Below the pieces are notes generated by a model, which saw only the letters and a list, made by a program, of their open reading frames with translations, was not told the origin of the DNA and made no database searches. 64,000 bases of DNA. It comes from CAIKMD01 sp035277525. Lineage in GTDB: Bacteria > Pseudomonadota > Alphaproteobacteria > ATCC43930 > CGMCC-115725. Position 1 is the first letter of the stretch, and each line of letters opens with the position of its first letter. Where the stretch lies: positions 1-64,000 of the forward strand of contig DATEKH010000147.1 in NCBI GenBank assembly GCA_035277525.1, in the 5' to 3' direction. A program made the translations under genes and the position numbers. Shown piece after piece: positions 52,603 to 60,845 of this stretch.

Positions 52603-53811
52603 TCAAGTGCGGCGCTGCGGCGTTTCGCCCGCGATCCCGGTTTGATGACGCAGCGTGATCTCACGGCCCTCGCGTGCCGAGTCAAGCATGGCGAGGCACA
52701 CCTCCATGGTGGCGAGCCCCCAGGCGCCGCCATGCACCGGTTCGCGCGCGGCAAAGATCGCATCGCAGAGCTCGTCGAGCACGGCGCCGCGAGCCGGCGC
52801 GGGCGGCGGAACCGGTTCGAGCCGCGCCGCCTCGTCGTCATAGATCATCACGCCTTTGGGCGTCGGCCGCAGATCGGCGCGCTCGCACGACGCGACCACG
52901 ACGCCGAAATGCGGATTGAAGCGCTCTTGCGGCGCCGTTGGCGCAGGTGCCGCGCGGGGCCCGCCATAGTTCCGCGCATGCTTGAGGTCGCGCTCGGCAT
53001 CGCTCGAGAGGCCGGCGAGAAGCCGCCGCGCCGCGCCATAAGCCTCCGATTTGGGAGCGCCGTTCTCGCCGATATTGTCGCACCATTCGTCGCTGTCGAA
53101 ATGCGCAAAGCCGCTATAGGTGAGGCTTGCGAAGGCTCCATCCTCAAAGGTGAGAAAAGCGCTGTAGGCGCCCTCGGTTGGCCGGTCCCGATCCCATGAG
53201 CCGGCCGCGGCACGTACGCTGCGCACGCGCCCGCCGCCGAGCAGCCGGATGATGTCCACCTGATGCGGCGCCTGGTTGAAGATCACGCCGCCGCCCAGGG
53301 CGGTGACCAGCTCTTCCCGGCGCCGCGGCCGGTAGAGGAAGTCGGTGAAATTGAGCGCGGTGATCATGCGCAGCGCGCCAACCTCGCCGCTCGCGATGAT
53401 CGCCCGCGCGCGACGAATGGGTTCATCGAAGCTGTGGCTGTGCCCGACGACGAGCCGCACCCCGGCGCGGCTTGCGGCCTCGACCATCGCGGCGCAATCG
53501 GCGAGGCCGAGCGCCATCGGCTTTTCGACCAGGATGTGCTTGCCGTTCTGCGCGGCGAGTTGCGCATGTGGCGCGTGCAACTGGTGCGGCGTTGCGACGT
53601 AAACGGCCTCGACGTTGCCGTCGCGGCACAGCGCCTCGACGCTGTCATAGGCCGGCGCCGCGAATTCGCTGCTGAAGCGGGCGCGTGCCTCGGGCCGCGG
53701 ATCGGCCGCAGCCGCGAGCCGGACGCGCGGATGGCCGCGAAACGCCGGCAGCATGAATTGAAAGGCGCGTCCAAGCCCGGCCGCGCCCAGCTGCAATCGT
53801 CGCTCGCTCAT
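52603..53811 (-). CDS. Gfo/Idh/MocA-family NAD(P)-dependent oxidoreductase
   Basis: 402 aa from the ATG at 53809-53811 (MSERRLQLGAAGLGRAFQFM). The Rossmann motif is LGAAGLGRAF, the conserved lysine-proline motif ILVEKPMALGL is the family signature and ALGGGVIFNQAPHQVDIIRLL holds the catalytic-region histidine (HQVD). The C-terminal half with YSAFLTFEDGAFASLTYSG is the beta-sheet domain. It oxidises or reduces a sugar, inositol or related compound; the exact substrate is not evident. It is divergent from the MarR gene. Confidence 0.9.
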   Translation of the reverse strand: MSERRLQLGAAGLGRAFQFMLPAFRGHPRVRLAAAADPRPEARARFSSEFAAPAYDSVEALCRDGNVEAVYVATPHQLHAPHAQLAAQNGKHILVEKPMALGLADCAAMVEAASRAGVRLVVGHSHSFDEPIRRARAIIASGEVGALRMITALNFTDFLYRPRRREELVTALGGGVIFNQAPHQVDIIRLLGGGRVRSVRAAAGSWDRDRPTEGAYSAFLTFEDGAFASLTYSGFAHFDSDEWCDNIGENGAPKSEAYGAARRLLAGLSSDAERDLKHARNYGGPRAAPAPTAPQERFNPHFGVVVASCERADLRPTPKGVMIYDDEAARLEPVPPPAPARGAVLDELCDAIFAAREPVHGGAWGLATMEVCLAMLDSAREGREITLRHQTGIAGETPQRRT

Positions 53812-53966
53812 CGGCTGCTCTGGCGGCGGGGTTGCAACGCCGCGCTTGGCAATATTGTCGGCCGCGCGCCGCCGCGACAAGCGGAAAGCTTTCGCCGCAC
53901 GGGCTGCGCGGAGGTGACGGCAGACCGGTTCGGCCCTAGCATTGCGCAAGGGGGAGGCAGCGGACG

Positions 53967-54482
53967 ATGGCGCGGCGCGGCAAGCGGAAACCCGGCGAGA
54001 CGACGAAGCGGCGCTTCGCCTATCCGGCCGAGCAGAGCGTTGGGCATCAGGTGCGCTGGACCCATCGCGCGCTGCAACGCGAGCTCGAAACCCGGATCAG
54101 GCCGTACGGCATCACCCTTGGCATGTGGGGCTTCTTGCGCGCGCTGTGGGAGGAGGATGGACTCAGCCAGCGCGAGCTCAGCGATCGCGCCGGCACCACC
54201 GAGCCCACCACCGTCACGGCGCTCCATGCCATGGAAAAGCGCGGCCTCGTGGTGCGCGTCCAGAACGCGGATGATCGCCGCAAGTCGAACATCTATCTGA
54301 CGCAGCCGGCGCGCGCTCTGCGCGCGCTGCTGCTGCCGACGGCGCGCGAGGTCAATCGCACCGCGACCGGGACGATCTCGCGCGCCGACATCGAGGCGCT
54401 CAAACGGATCCTGACCCAAATCCGCGCCAATCTCGCCGCGGCCGGCGCCGCGCGCGGCGCATCCGGCGCCAAGGAAGAGTAA
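53967..54482 (+). CDS. MarR-family transcriptional regulator
   Basis: 171 aa. A basic N-terminus (RRGKRKPGETTKRRF) precedes the MarR dimer: LGMWGFLRALWEEDGLSQRE, LSDRAGTTEPTTVTALHAME as recognition helix and LVVRVQNADDRRKSNIYLTQ as the winged hairpin with its DxR. Divergent from the Gfo/Idh/MocA gene by 155 bp and just upstream of the Rieske oxygenase gene on the same strand, one or both of which it probably represses in response to an aromatic ligand. Confidence 0.9.
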   Translation: MARRGKRKPGETTKRRFAYPAEQSVGHQVRWTHRALQRELETRIRPYGITLGMWGFLRALWEEDGLSQRELSDRAGTTEPTTVTALHAMEKRGLVVRVQNADDRRKSNIYLTQPARALRALLLPTAREVNRTATGTISRADIEALKRILTQIRANLAAAGAARGASGAKEE

Positions 54483-54504
54483 GGCAGGGCAGGTCGCGGG
54501 CGGT

Positions 54505-54533
54505 TTCCAATCCTTAGGTTTCGAATTATAATC
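54505..54533 (+). promoter_or_regulatory. Sigma-70-type promoter of the phthalate-type oxygenase gene
   Basis: A perfect TATAAT (-10) at 54528-54533 follows TTTCCA (54505-54510), a 4-of-6 match to TTGACA, with the optimal 17-bp spacer. A transcript would start near 54540 and reach the ATG at 54584 after about 44 nt. Position just after the MarR gene's stop suggests separate expression of the oxygenase. Confidence 0.5.
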
Positions 54534-54583
54534 GGCGCCATGCGCCGCGCAGCGCCAGGCGAAGCCATTGCGGAGAACGACCC

Positions 54584-55897
54584 ATGCTGACCGTAGAGGA
54601 AAACGAGCTTTTGTGCCGCGTCGAGGGCAACGCGCCGATGGGCCAGCTTATGCGCCGGCATTGGCTGCCCGCCTGCATGTCGGAGGAGGTGGCCGAGCCC
54701 GACGGCGCGCCTGCGCGCACGCGGCTCCTTGGCGAGGATCTCGTCGTCTTCCGCGACAGCAAGGGCAGGCTCGGCGTCCTGGGCGAGCATTGCCCGCATC
54801 GCCAAGCCTCGCTCGCTTTCGGGCGCAACGAGGAATGCGGCCTGCGCTGTCTCTATCACGGTTGGAAATTCGACATCGATGGCAATGTCCTCGACATGTC
54901 CTGCGAGCCCGACAACGGCGCGCGGATGCGTGGCCATATCAAGCACAAAGCCTACCCTGCGCGCGAGGCGGGCGGCTTCGTCTGGGTCTATATGGGGCCA
55001 GCCGAGGAGCAGCCCGAATTCGAGCCGCCGATCTGGGCGCCGTCGCCGCGCACGAAAATCAGCATCGTCAAGATGCACACCGCGTGCAATTGGGCGCAGC
55101 CCTTGGAAGGCGCGATCGATTCCGCGCATTCATCGAGCCTCCATTCGACCAACATGCCGGCGATGCAGGTCGATGGCGCCAAGGCGACGGGCACGAGCTG
55201 GCCGCGGCCCTCGACCGACAAGGCGCCGCGCATGCAGTTTCAACTGACCAATTTCGGCTTCCGCTACGCCGCCATCCGCAAGCCGATCGTCAATGCGGAA
55301 ACGCATGACTATGTGCGCATTACGGTGTTTGTTGCGCCCTTCACGGTGCTGATCCCGCCGAACGACCAGTATAACCTCACGCAGATGCTGATCCCGATCG
55401 ACGATAACAACACGATGTTCTATTGGGTCGCCTGGCACGAGAGCAAAGGCATCGACCAGGAAGAGTGGCGCAGCTTCTGCGGCGCGCGCGTCGGCATCGA
55501 GCTCGACGCCGATTACCGCAAGGTGCGGACCCTCGGCAACCGCTTCCTGCAGGATCGCAGGGCGATGAAGCACGGCGACTTCACCGGCATCGCGGGCATT
55601 CCGGCGCAGGACATGGCGATGTGGGAATCGATGGGGCCGATCGTCGATCGCTCGCACGACTATCTCGGCGCGAGCGATGTCGCGGTCTCGCAGTTTCGGC
55701 GCCAGATGGTCGCCGCGGCCAAGCGTTTCGCTGAAGGCGGTCCGGCGATCGGCACGACGCAGCCGCACATCCCGCGGGTGAAGCTCGCCTCCTTCGAAGG
55801 CATCGTGTCGAAATCGACCGATTGGCGAACGCTGGGCGTCTCGGAGGAGGAGCTGGCGCTCCGGCAAACGACCGCCGCGCCGGCGCTGAGCGCATGA
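54584..55897 (+). CDS. Rieske aromatic-ring oxygenase, phthalate 4,5-dioxygenase oxygenase-like
   Basis: 437 aa. Rieske motif GEHCPHRQASLAFG and LRCLYHGWKFDIDG (C-x-H ... C-x2-H). The mononuclear iron ligands are in EGAIDSAHSSSLHS (Asp, and His separated by four). The start MLTVEENELLCRVEGNAPMG and LRRHWLPACMSEEVAEPDGA are typical of the phthalate dioxygenase/toluenesulfonate monooxygenase branch. There is no reductase next to it. It probably hydroxylates an aromatic or N/O-methyl substrate. Confidence 0.92.
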   Translation: MLTVEENELLCRVEGNAPMGQLMRRHWLPACMSEEVAEPDGAPARTRLLGEDLVVFRDSKGRLGVLGEHCPHRQASLAFGRNEECGLRCLYHGWKFDIDGNVLDMSCEPDNGARMRGHIKHKAYPAREAGGFVWVYMGPAEEQPEFEPPIWAPSPRTKISIVKMHTACNWAQPLEGAIDSAHSSSLHSTNMPAMQVDGAKATGTSWPRPSTDKAPRMQFQLTNFGFRYAAIRKPIVNAETHDYVRITVFVAPFTVLIPPNDQYNLTQMLIPIDDNNTMFYWVAWHESKGIDQEEWRSFCGARVGIELDADYRKVRTLGNRFLQDRRAMKHGDFTGIAGIPAQDMAMWESMGPIVDRSHDYLGASDVAVSQFRRQMVAAAKRFAEGGPAIGTTQPHIPRVKLASFEGIVSKSTDWRTLGVSEEELALRQTTAAPALSA

Positions 55898-55983
55898 TGG
55901 CATCAAGCGCTGCCAGCTCGGACCTGAGGACGATCCAACGAGGAATAGCGCGCGGGTAGGGGAGGCGTATAGACTGCGCGCCG

Positions 55984-58299
55984 ATGTGGCGCGCACTCCG
56001 TTGGTTTTTTCGCATCGCGTTCGTTTGTGTCGTGGTCGGCGTCGCCGGTATCTATCTGTGGCTGCGCTCGTCGCTCCCGCAAACCGATGGCCGGATCGTT
56101 CTGCCGGGCTTAACCGAAGCGGTCAGCATTACGCGCGACACCCACGGCATTCCCACAATCAAGGCGCAGAACGAGCGCGACGCCGCCTTCGCCCTGGGCT
56201 TCGTTCACGCGCAAGACCGCCTCTTCCAGATGGACTTGATGCGGCGCTTGGGCGCAGGGCGGCTCGCTGAATGGTTCGGGCGGCCAGCGGTCGAGACCGA
56301 CCGCGCGATGCGGATTATGGGACTCTACCGAGCCGCGCAAGCGCAATATGCGCTGCTCCCGCCGGCTCTGCGCCAGGTGTTCGACGCCTATGCCGCGGGC
56401 GTCAACGCTTTCCTCGCCAGTCGTCAAGGCGCCTTGCCGCCGGCATACGATTTGCTCGGCGTGCGTCCAGAGCCTTGGACGCCAGCGGATTCGCTGGTCT
56501 GGGGCAAGATCATGGATCTGCAGCTCGCCGCCAATTACCGCTTCGAGCTGTTGCGCGCGCGGCTGGCGCAACGCCTGACGCAGGATCAGCTCAAGGTGCT
56601 GTTCCCCGGCTATCGCGCGGATGCGCCGGTCGTGCTGGGCTCGCTCGATTCCGTCCTCGACGTTCTGCCGCCGCCGCTGCCTGCTTCCAACGAATGGGTG
56701 GTGGACGGCAAGCATTCGCGCTCGGGCAAGCCGCTTCTCGCCAACGACACGCATCTGGGGTTCTCGGCGCCTGGCATCTGGTATCTTGCGCGCATCGAGA
56801 CGCCGCGGGGCACGCTCGCCGGCGTCACCTCGGCGGGCGAGCCGATGGTGGTTGTCGGGCACAATGACCGGATCGCCTGGGGCTTCACCACCACCGGCGG
56901 CGATGTCGAGGACATTTTCGTCGAGATGCCCGATCCCGCGGATCCGACGCACTACCTGTCGCCCCAAGGCTCGGTGCCCTTTGTTACGCGTCAAGAGACA
57001 ATCGAGATCAAGGGCACGAGCCCGCTCACCATCACGGTGAGAGCGACGCGGCACGGGCCGGTCATTTCCGATGGCCCGGCGGGCAATCCGGTCGGGGGCA
57101 AGACGGTGCTGGCGTTGTCGGCGACCTGGCTTCAGGGCGAGGATCGCACGCCGCAGGCCTTGTGGGGTGCGACCCACGCCCATGACTGGCAAAGCTTTCG
57201 CGCCGCGCTGCGCGACGCGGCCGCGCCCGAGCAGAACATCGTCTTCGCCGATACCGACGGGCATATCGGCTTCATCGCGCCGGCACGCATCCCGATCCGC
57301 GCCAAGGGCGATGGCGCGGCGCCGGTCCCGGGCGCGGACGGTGCCTTTGATTGGACCGGCGACGTGCCGTTCGACGCGCTGCCCCAAAGCCTCGATCCGC
57401 CGAGCGGGCGCTTTGTCGCCGCCAACAACAAGATCGTGCCCGACACCTATCCCTATCTCATCACCAAGGATTGGGAGCTGCCTTACCGCGCCGCGCGCAT
57501 CGGCGAGCTGCTCGATCAAAAGCCGGTCGAGGATCCGGACGGTTTTGCCGCGATCCAAGCCGACACGGTGTCGCTGATGGCGCGGCGGCTCTTGCCGCTG
57601 ATGCTCACCGCGAAGCCCGCCTCGCCCTTGGCGGAGGAGGCGATGCAGCGCCTTGGCCGCTGGGACGACCGCATGGCGCGCGGTCAGGTCGAGCCGCTGC
57701 TCTTCGTCGCCTGGCTGCGCGAATTCAACCGGCAAATCCTCGCCGACAAGCTCGGACCGATCTTTCCCGATTACTGGGGACTTCATCCCGATGTGATCGA
57801 GACCATCCTGACGGCGCATCGGGAATGGTGCGACACGCGCGACACGCCGGCGGTCGAAAGCTGCGCCCGCCAACTGGGCGCGGCGCTCGATCGCGCCGTC
57901 GCGGAGCTGGCGCAACGCTATGGCGGCGACATGAAAAGCTGGCTCTGGGGTCGCGCCCATGCGGCGAGTTTTGCGCACCCGATCTGGCAGCATCTGCCGT
58001 GGATCGCATCCTGGCTCGCGCTCGCCATTCCGGATGATGGCGGTTTCGATACGATCGACAACGCGACCATGGCGGTTGGCAATCCGGCGCAGCCCTTCAC
58101 CGCGATCCATGGCCCGACCATGCGGATGATCGTTGACATGGCGGCGCCAGGGGAGGCGCGCTTCATGATCGTGCCCGGCGAATCGGGCAACATCCTCTCG
58201 GCGCATTACGGCGACCTGATGACGCCCTGGCGCGATGTCCGCTATCTGAGCTTCAGCGACGACAACAGCGGCGGCACGCTCGTGCTTGCGCCGCCCTAG
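55984..58299 (+). CDS. Penicillin acylase family N-terminal-nucleophile amidase
   Basis: 771 aa. An N-terminal membrane helix (WFFRIAFVCVVVGVAGIYLW, about 7-26) anchors or exports the protein. The family's small-subunit N-part has RDTHGIPTIKAQNERDAAFA and GFVHAQDRLFQMDLMRRLGA. The autocatalytic Ser235 that starts the large subunit is in PASNEWVVDGKHSRSGKPLL. Usual length. Substrates include acylated amines, N-acyl homoserine lactones and penicillins; which applies here is unknown. The TAG stop is contributed by a CTAG at the edge of a 49-bp palindromic element. Confidence 0.92.
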   Translation: MWRALRWFFRIAFVCVVVGVAGIYLWLRSSLPQTDGRIVLPGLTEAVSITRDTHGIPTIKAQNERDAAFALGFVHAQDRLFQMDLMRRLGAGRLAEWFGRPAVETDRAMRIMGLYRAAQAQYALLPPALRQVFDAYAAGVNAFLASRQGALPPAYDLLGVRPEPWTPADSLVWGKIMDLQLAANYRFELLRARLAQRLTQDQLKVLFPGYRADAPVVLGSLDSVLDVLPPPLPASNEWVVDGKHSRSGKPLLANDTHLGFSAPGIWYLARIETPRGTLAGVTSAGEPMVVVGHNDRIAWGFTTTGGDVEDIFVEMPDPADPTHYLSPQGSVPFVTRQETIEIKGTSPLTITVRATRHGPVISDGPAGNPVGGKTVLALSATWLQGEDRTPQALWGATHAHDWQSFRAALRDAAAPEQNIVFADTDGHIGFIAPARIPIRAKGDGAAPVPGADGAFDWTGDVPFDALPQSLDPPSGRFVAANNKIVPDTYPYLITKDWELPYRAARIGELLDQKPVEDPDGFAAIQADTVSLMARRLLPLMLTAKPASPLAEEAMQRLGRWDDRMARGQVEPLLFVAWLREFNRQILADKLGPIFPDYWGLHPDVIETILTAHREWCDTRDTPAVESCARQLGAALDRAVAELAQRYGGDMKSWLWGRAHAASFAHPIWQHLPWIASWLALAIPDDGGFDTIDNATMAVGNPAQPFTAIHGPTMRMIVDMAAPGEARFMIVPGESGNILSAHYGDLMTPWRDVRYLSFSDDNSGGTLVLAPP

Positions 58300-58352
58300 G
58301 CCCTGTTTACAGAGTCCTCGCGAGCCGCGACGATTATGTAAACAGGGCCTAG
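58296..58352. mobile_element. 49-bp miniature inverted-repeat element with CTAG flanks
   Basis: The element proper (58300-58348) begins GCCCTGTTTACAGAGTCC and ends in the inverted copy (GCCCTGTTTACA on the minus strand). CTAG lies directly outside both ends (58296-58299 and 58349-58352). CTAG is the preferred duplicated target of IS5-type transposases. The core cannot encode a protein. The whole palindrome could also fold as a hairpin terminator for the acylase gene, but lacks a U-tract. Confidence 0.55.
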
Positions 58353-58442
58353 GACGCGGGCCGTCACGCGGGGCGCAATCGTGGTAAATAAAGTTTTGCT
58401 TCGGCGGGCGCGGCAACCCGAGCGAGGAAACTGTCGGCTTCT

Positions 58443-58473
58443 TTTATCGGTCCTTAACCCGAAGGCCGATAAA
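58443..58473 (+). promoter_or_regulatory. Hairpin in the leader upstream of ldtR
   Basis: TTTATCGG (58443-58450) and CCGATAAA (58466-58473) are perfect complements, and inner CCTT/AAGG extends the stem to 12 pairs with one bulge and a 6-base loop. It lies 31 bp before the regulator's ATG, in the AT-richer leader. Either an RNA structure or an extended operator for the MarR-type protein. Confidence 0.4.
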
Positions 58474-58504
58474 CTTCGTTGGAATTTCTTTCAACGAGGA
58501 CATC

Positions 58505-58981
58505 ATGCAGTCCGCGTATCTCGACATCATCGCGCTGGTCGAGCGGCTTCACCGCCAGTTTCTCGAGCTCGTGAAGCTCGAGCTCGACACGCACAACGTG
58601 CACGACATCAATAACGTCCAGGCGATGATCCTCTACAATATCGGGGATCTCGAGATGACCGTCGGCGAGCTCACGCTGCGCGGCTGCTATCTCGGCTCGA
58701 ACGTCTCCTACAATTTGAAGAAGATGCTGGAGAACGGCTATATCGTGCAGGAGCGCTCCTCGCATGACCGCCGCTCGGTGCGGGTGCGCCTCTCCGAGAA
58801 AGGCATGGGCCTGCACCAGAAGCTGAAGGTGATGCACGACCGGCATATCGCCTCGCTCGGCGGCGTGGTCCAGGCAGACGATCTCGGCGCGGCGCATCAG
58901 ACCCTGCGCCGGCTCGAGCGCTTCTGGACCCATGCGGTCGAGTTGGGCGCCCGCGCGACGGCGTTTCCGCCAGCAGCTTAA
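58505..58981 (+). CDS. ldtR: LdtR-like MarR-family transcriptional regulator
   Basis: 158 aa. Sequence blocks ALVERLHRQFLELVKLELDT, VHDINNVQAMILYNIGDLEM and TLRGCYLGSNVSYNLKKMLE (recognition helix) are near-identical to LdtR of Liberibacter and Rhizobium, where it controls an L,D-transpeptidase gene and osmotic tolerance. A cysteine (RGCYL) sits in the helix. The wing is VQERSSHDRRSVRVRLSEKG. No ldt gene is adjacent. A palindromic leader upstream and a clear terminator downstream isolate it as one unit. Confidence 0.92.
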   Translation: MQSAYLDIIALVERLHRQFLELVKLELDTHNVHDINNVQAMILYNIGDLEMTVGELTLRGCYLGSNVSYNLKKMLENGYIVQERSSHDRRSVRVRLSEKGMGLHQKLKVMHDRHIASLGGVVQADDLGAAHQTLRRLERFWTHAVELGARATAFPPAA

Positions 58982-59006
58982 TCCTTCAAGCAGTTCTTTT
59001 TGAGCA

Positions 59007-59040
59007 AACGCGCCGGTTCATCCGGCGCGTTTTCGTTTGG
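59007..59040 (+). terminator. Intrinsic terminator after ldtR
   Basis: AACGCGCCGG, a 5-base loop, and CCGGCGCGTT form a perfect 10-bp stem ending in TTTTCGTTT. The stem starts 25 bp after the ldtR stop. A textbook rho-independent terminator, which also faces the convergent dioxygenase beta-subunit gene. Confidence 0.85.
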
Positions 59041-59065
59041 GGCTGGTGGTCGGGCCGGCCTTGCA

Positions 59066-59563
59066 TCATACGATGATGCTCATAATGCCCTGGGTGCGCA
59101 GCGTATCCTGCGCCAGGATCGCCTTGCGCTCGGCGATCTTGAAGCTCGGGCCGTGGCGCAAGAGGCGATATTGGTATTGACCGACGAAGGTACTGATCCG
59201 CTCCATGCGGCAGCGATGAACCATGAAATTCGCCGTGACGCGAACGGCATCGCCTTCGACCGAGACGATTCGCACATTGGTGATGAGGCGCCGCGTTTGC
59301 GAACGCGGATTTTCGGCCCAGGCGGTGTCGCCCAGGAGCTGGCGTACGCGCGAGCGAATGCGGATGAGATCGTCCGCGACCAGGAAGACGCTTTGCGTCG
59401 GGTCACGGCCGGGATCGTCGAGCGCCGGAACATGGCTGATCGCGTCCTCGGTGAAGAGCGCGGCCCATTCCTCGAGCCGCCAATTGTCGAGAAGCTCGGC
59501 TTCCTCATAAAGGAAATGCTCGACTTCGGCACGAAGCGCGGGATCGGCGATGGCTGGCAGCAT
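59066..59563 (-). CDS. Aromatic-ring hydroxylating dioxygenase, beta subunit
   Basis: 165 aa, cone-shaped small subunit of Rieske dioxygenases. Typical blocks are VEHFLYEEAELLDNWRLEEW, ALFTEDAISHVPALDDPGRD, and IRSRVRQLLGDTAWAENPRS followed by RRLITNVRIVSVEGDAVRVT. It is structural and helps substrate fit. Starts 18 bp after the alpha subunit's stop, on the same strand, so the two are co-transcribed. Confidence 0.93.
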   Translation of the reverse strand: MLPAIADPALRAEVEHFLYEEAELLDNWRLEEWAALFTEDAISHVPALDDPGRDPTQSVFLVADDLIRIRSRVRQLLGDTAWAENPRSQTRRLITNVRIVSVEGDAVRVTANFMVHRCRMERISTFVGQYQYRLLRHGPSFKIAERKAILAQDTLRTQGIMSIIV

Positions 59564-59581
59564 GGCGCGTCTCCGGAAGCG

Positions 59582-60823
59582 CTATTGCGCGACCAATTCG
59601 CGCCAGCGCCGCCAGAAGGCGCGCATCTGCAGTTCGTCGCTCGGTTGCGGATGCTCGCGCAGCATGCCGCGCGAGCATTCGATGAAGGCGTCCTCCGGCA
59701 AGGTCGCACAATTCTTCTGGATCAGCTCCATCACCTCGACGTCGTCTGGCGTGGCATGTCCGGCTGGGCCGAGGAAGGACAGATAAATGTCGAGGCGCTG
59801 CTTGCGCACTTCCGGGTCGTCCACGGCCGGCATCAAGGGCCAGGCGGTGATCTCGGCGTGATCGGCCGCGAGCGGGAAGCAGGTGCGGATGACGCGCCGC
59901 TGCTCGATGTAAAGCGTGTTGGGAAACAGCACCAGGGTCCGGGTGTAATCCAGCATCCGAGTGGCGCGGTCCTTGCCGAATTTCGCTTCCCAGCGCGCGC
60001 GCTTGGCTTCGTCGGCGATGCCGCTGAACTTGCGATATTCGATCACGGCGTGACCGTTGCCGAGCGCTTTGGGGCTGTGGGCGCCCTGGTTGGCGCTGCG
60101 CGGATCGGGCGGCTTGAGGCCGAGCACATTCGGCAGATAGTCGTGCATGAAACGGCTATGCGTCGAATTCAGGTGATAGATGTCGACGGTGTTTTCCATC
60201 AGCATTTTCCAATTGGCGCGCATCGAATACTCATGCGTGCCGGGCAGAATCGCGCTGCCGTCCTCGTCCTGGTCGAGGATCATGTCGAGATAGCCGCGCG
60301 CATCGGCGAGATAGCTCTCGAGGCTTTCGGTCTCGCGGCTGAAGCAGGCGAAAAGCCAGCCGCGGTAATTCTGCGCGCGCACCTCGTAAAGCCCCATCTC
60401 CTCGGTCTTGAAGCCGGGACCATAGGAATCGCGCCCCGGCACGCCGATCAGTCGGCCTTGATTGTCGTAGCTCCAATAGTGATAGAAGCACTGGAAGTTC
60501 CGAGCGTTGCCGGATGGGTGGCGGCAGACCATCGCGCCGCGATGACGGCAGCTGTTGTGGAAGAGGCGAATCTGGCCATCGCTGCCGCGAACGATGAGGA
60601 CCGGCCGGCCGCCGACGCGGCGAGTGAGGAAATCGCCGGCCTTCGGCGCCTCGCTTTCATGCCCGGCATAGAGCCACGAGCGGTCGAAGATGCGCCGCTG
60701 TTCGCGCTGAAACAGCTCGGGGTCGGAATAGACCTTTGGGCTGAAGCGAAAGATGCCCTGCTGGGCGTCCTCGTGGAACAACGCCTCTGCGCTGCTGCGT
60801 CCGAAGAGTGCTGCCGTGTCCAT
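59582..60823 (-). CDS. Aromatic-ring hydroxylating dioxygenase, alpha subunit
   Basis: 413 aa from the ATG at 60821-60823, with GGGAGGG upstream; a longer frame to 60913 overlaps gcdH. Rieske motif: FHNSCRHRGAMVCRHPSGN and FQCFYHYWSYDNQGRLIG (C-x-H, then C-x2-H). The mononuclear iron segment is NTVDIYHLNSTHSRFMHDY, with Asp and His-x4-His. The N-terminal YSDPELFQREQRRIFDRSWL is typical of benzoate/anthranilate/biphenyl-type oxygenases. No ferredoxin or reductase is linked. Preceded by gcdH (22 bp), which may act further down the same pathway. Confidence 0.94.
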   Translation of the reverse strand: MDTAALFGRSSAEALFHEDAQQGIFRFSPKVYSDPELFQREQRRIFDRSWLYAGHESEAPKAGDFLTRRVGGRPVLIVRGSDGQIRLFHNSCRHRGAMVCRHPSGNARNFQCFYHYWSYDNQGRLIGVPGRDSYGPGFKTEEMGLYEVRAQNYRGWLFACFSRETESLESYLADARGYLDMILDQDEDGSAILPGTHEYSMRANWKMLMENTVDIYHLNSTHSRFMHDYLPNVLGLKPPDPRSANQGAHSPKALGNGHAVIEYRKFSGIADEAKRARWEAKFGKDRATRMLDYTRTLVLFPNTLYIEQRRVIRTCFPLAADHAEITAWPLMPAVDDPEVRKQRLDIYLSFLGPAGHATPDDVEVMELIQKNCATLPEDAFIECSRGMLREHPQPSDELQMRAFWRRWRELVAQ

Positions 60824-60845
60824 GGTCCCTCCCGTTGTGGCAGGT

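Noticed and set aside
58295..58353. The acylase-end palindrome as a plain intrinsic terminator
   Set aside because: Not fully excluded, but there is no T run after the stem, the 25-plus-base loop is long, and CTAG at both ends fits an insertion better.
56110..58416. 768-codon open frame opposite the penicillin acylase
   Set aside because: Antisense of a clearly conserved gene, no recognisable motifs.
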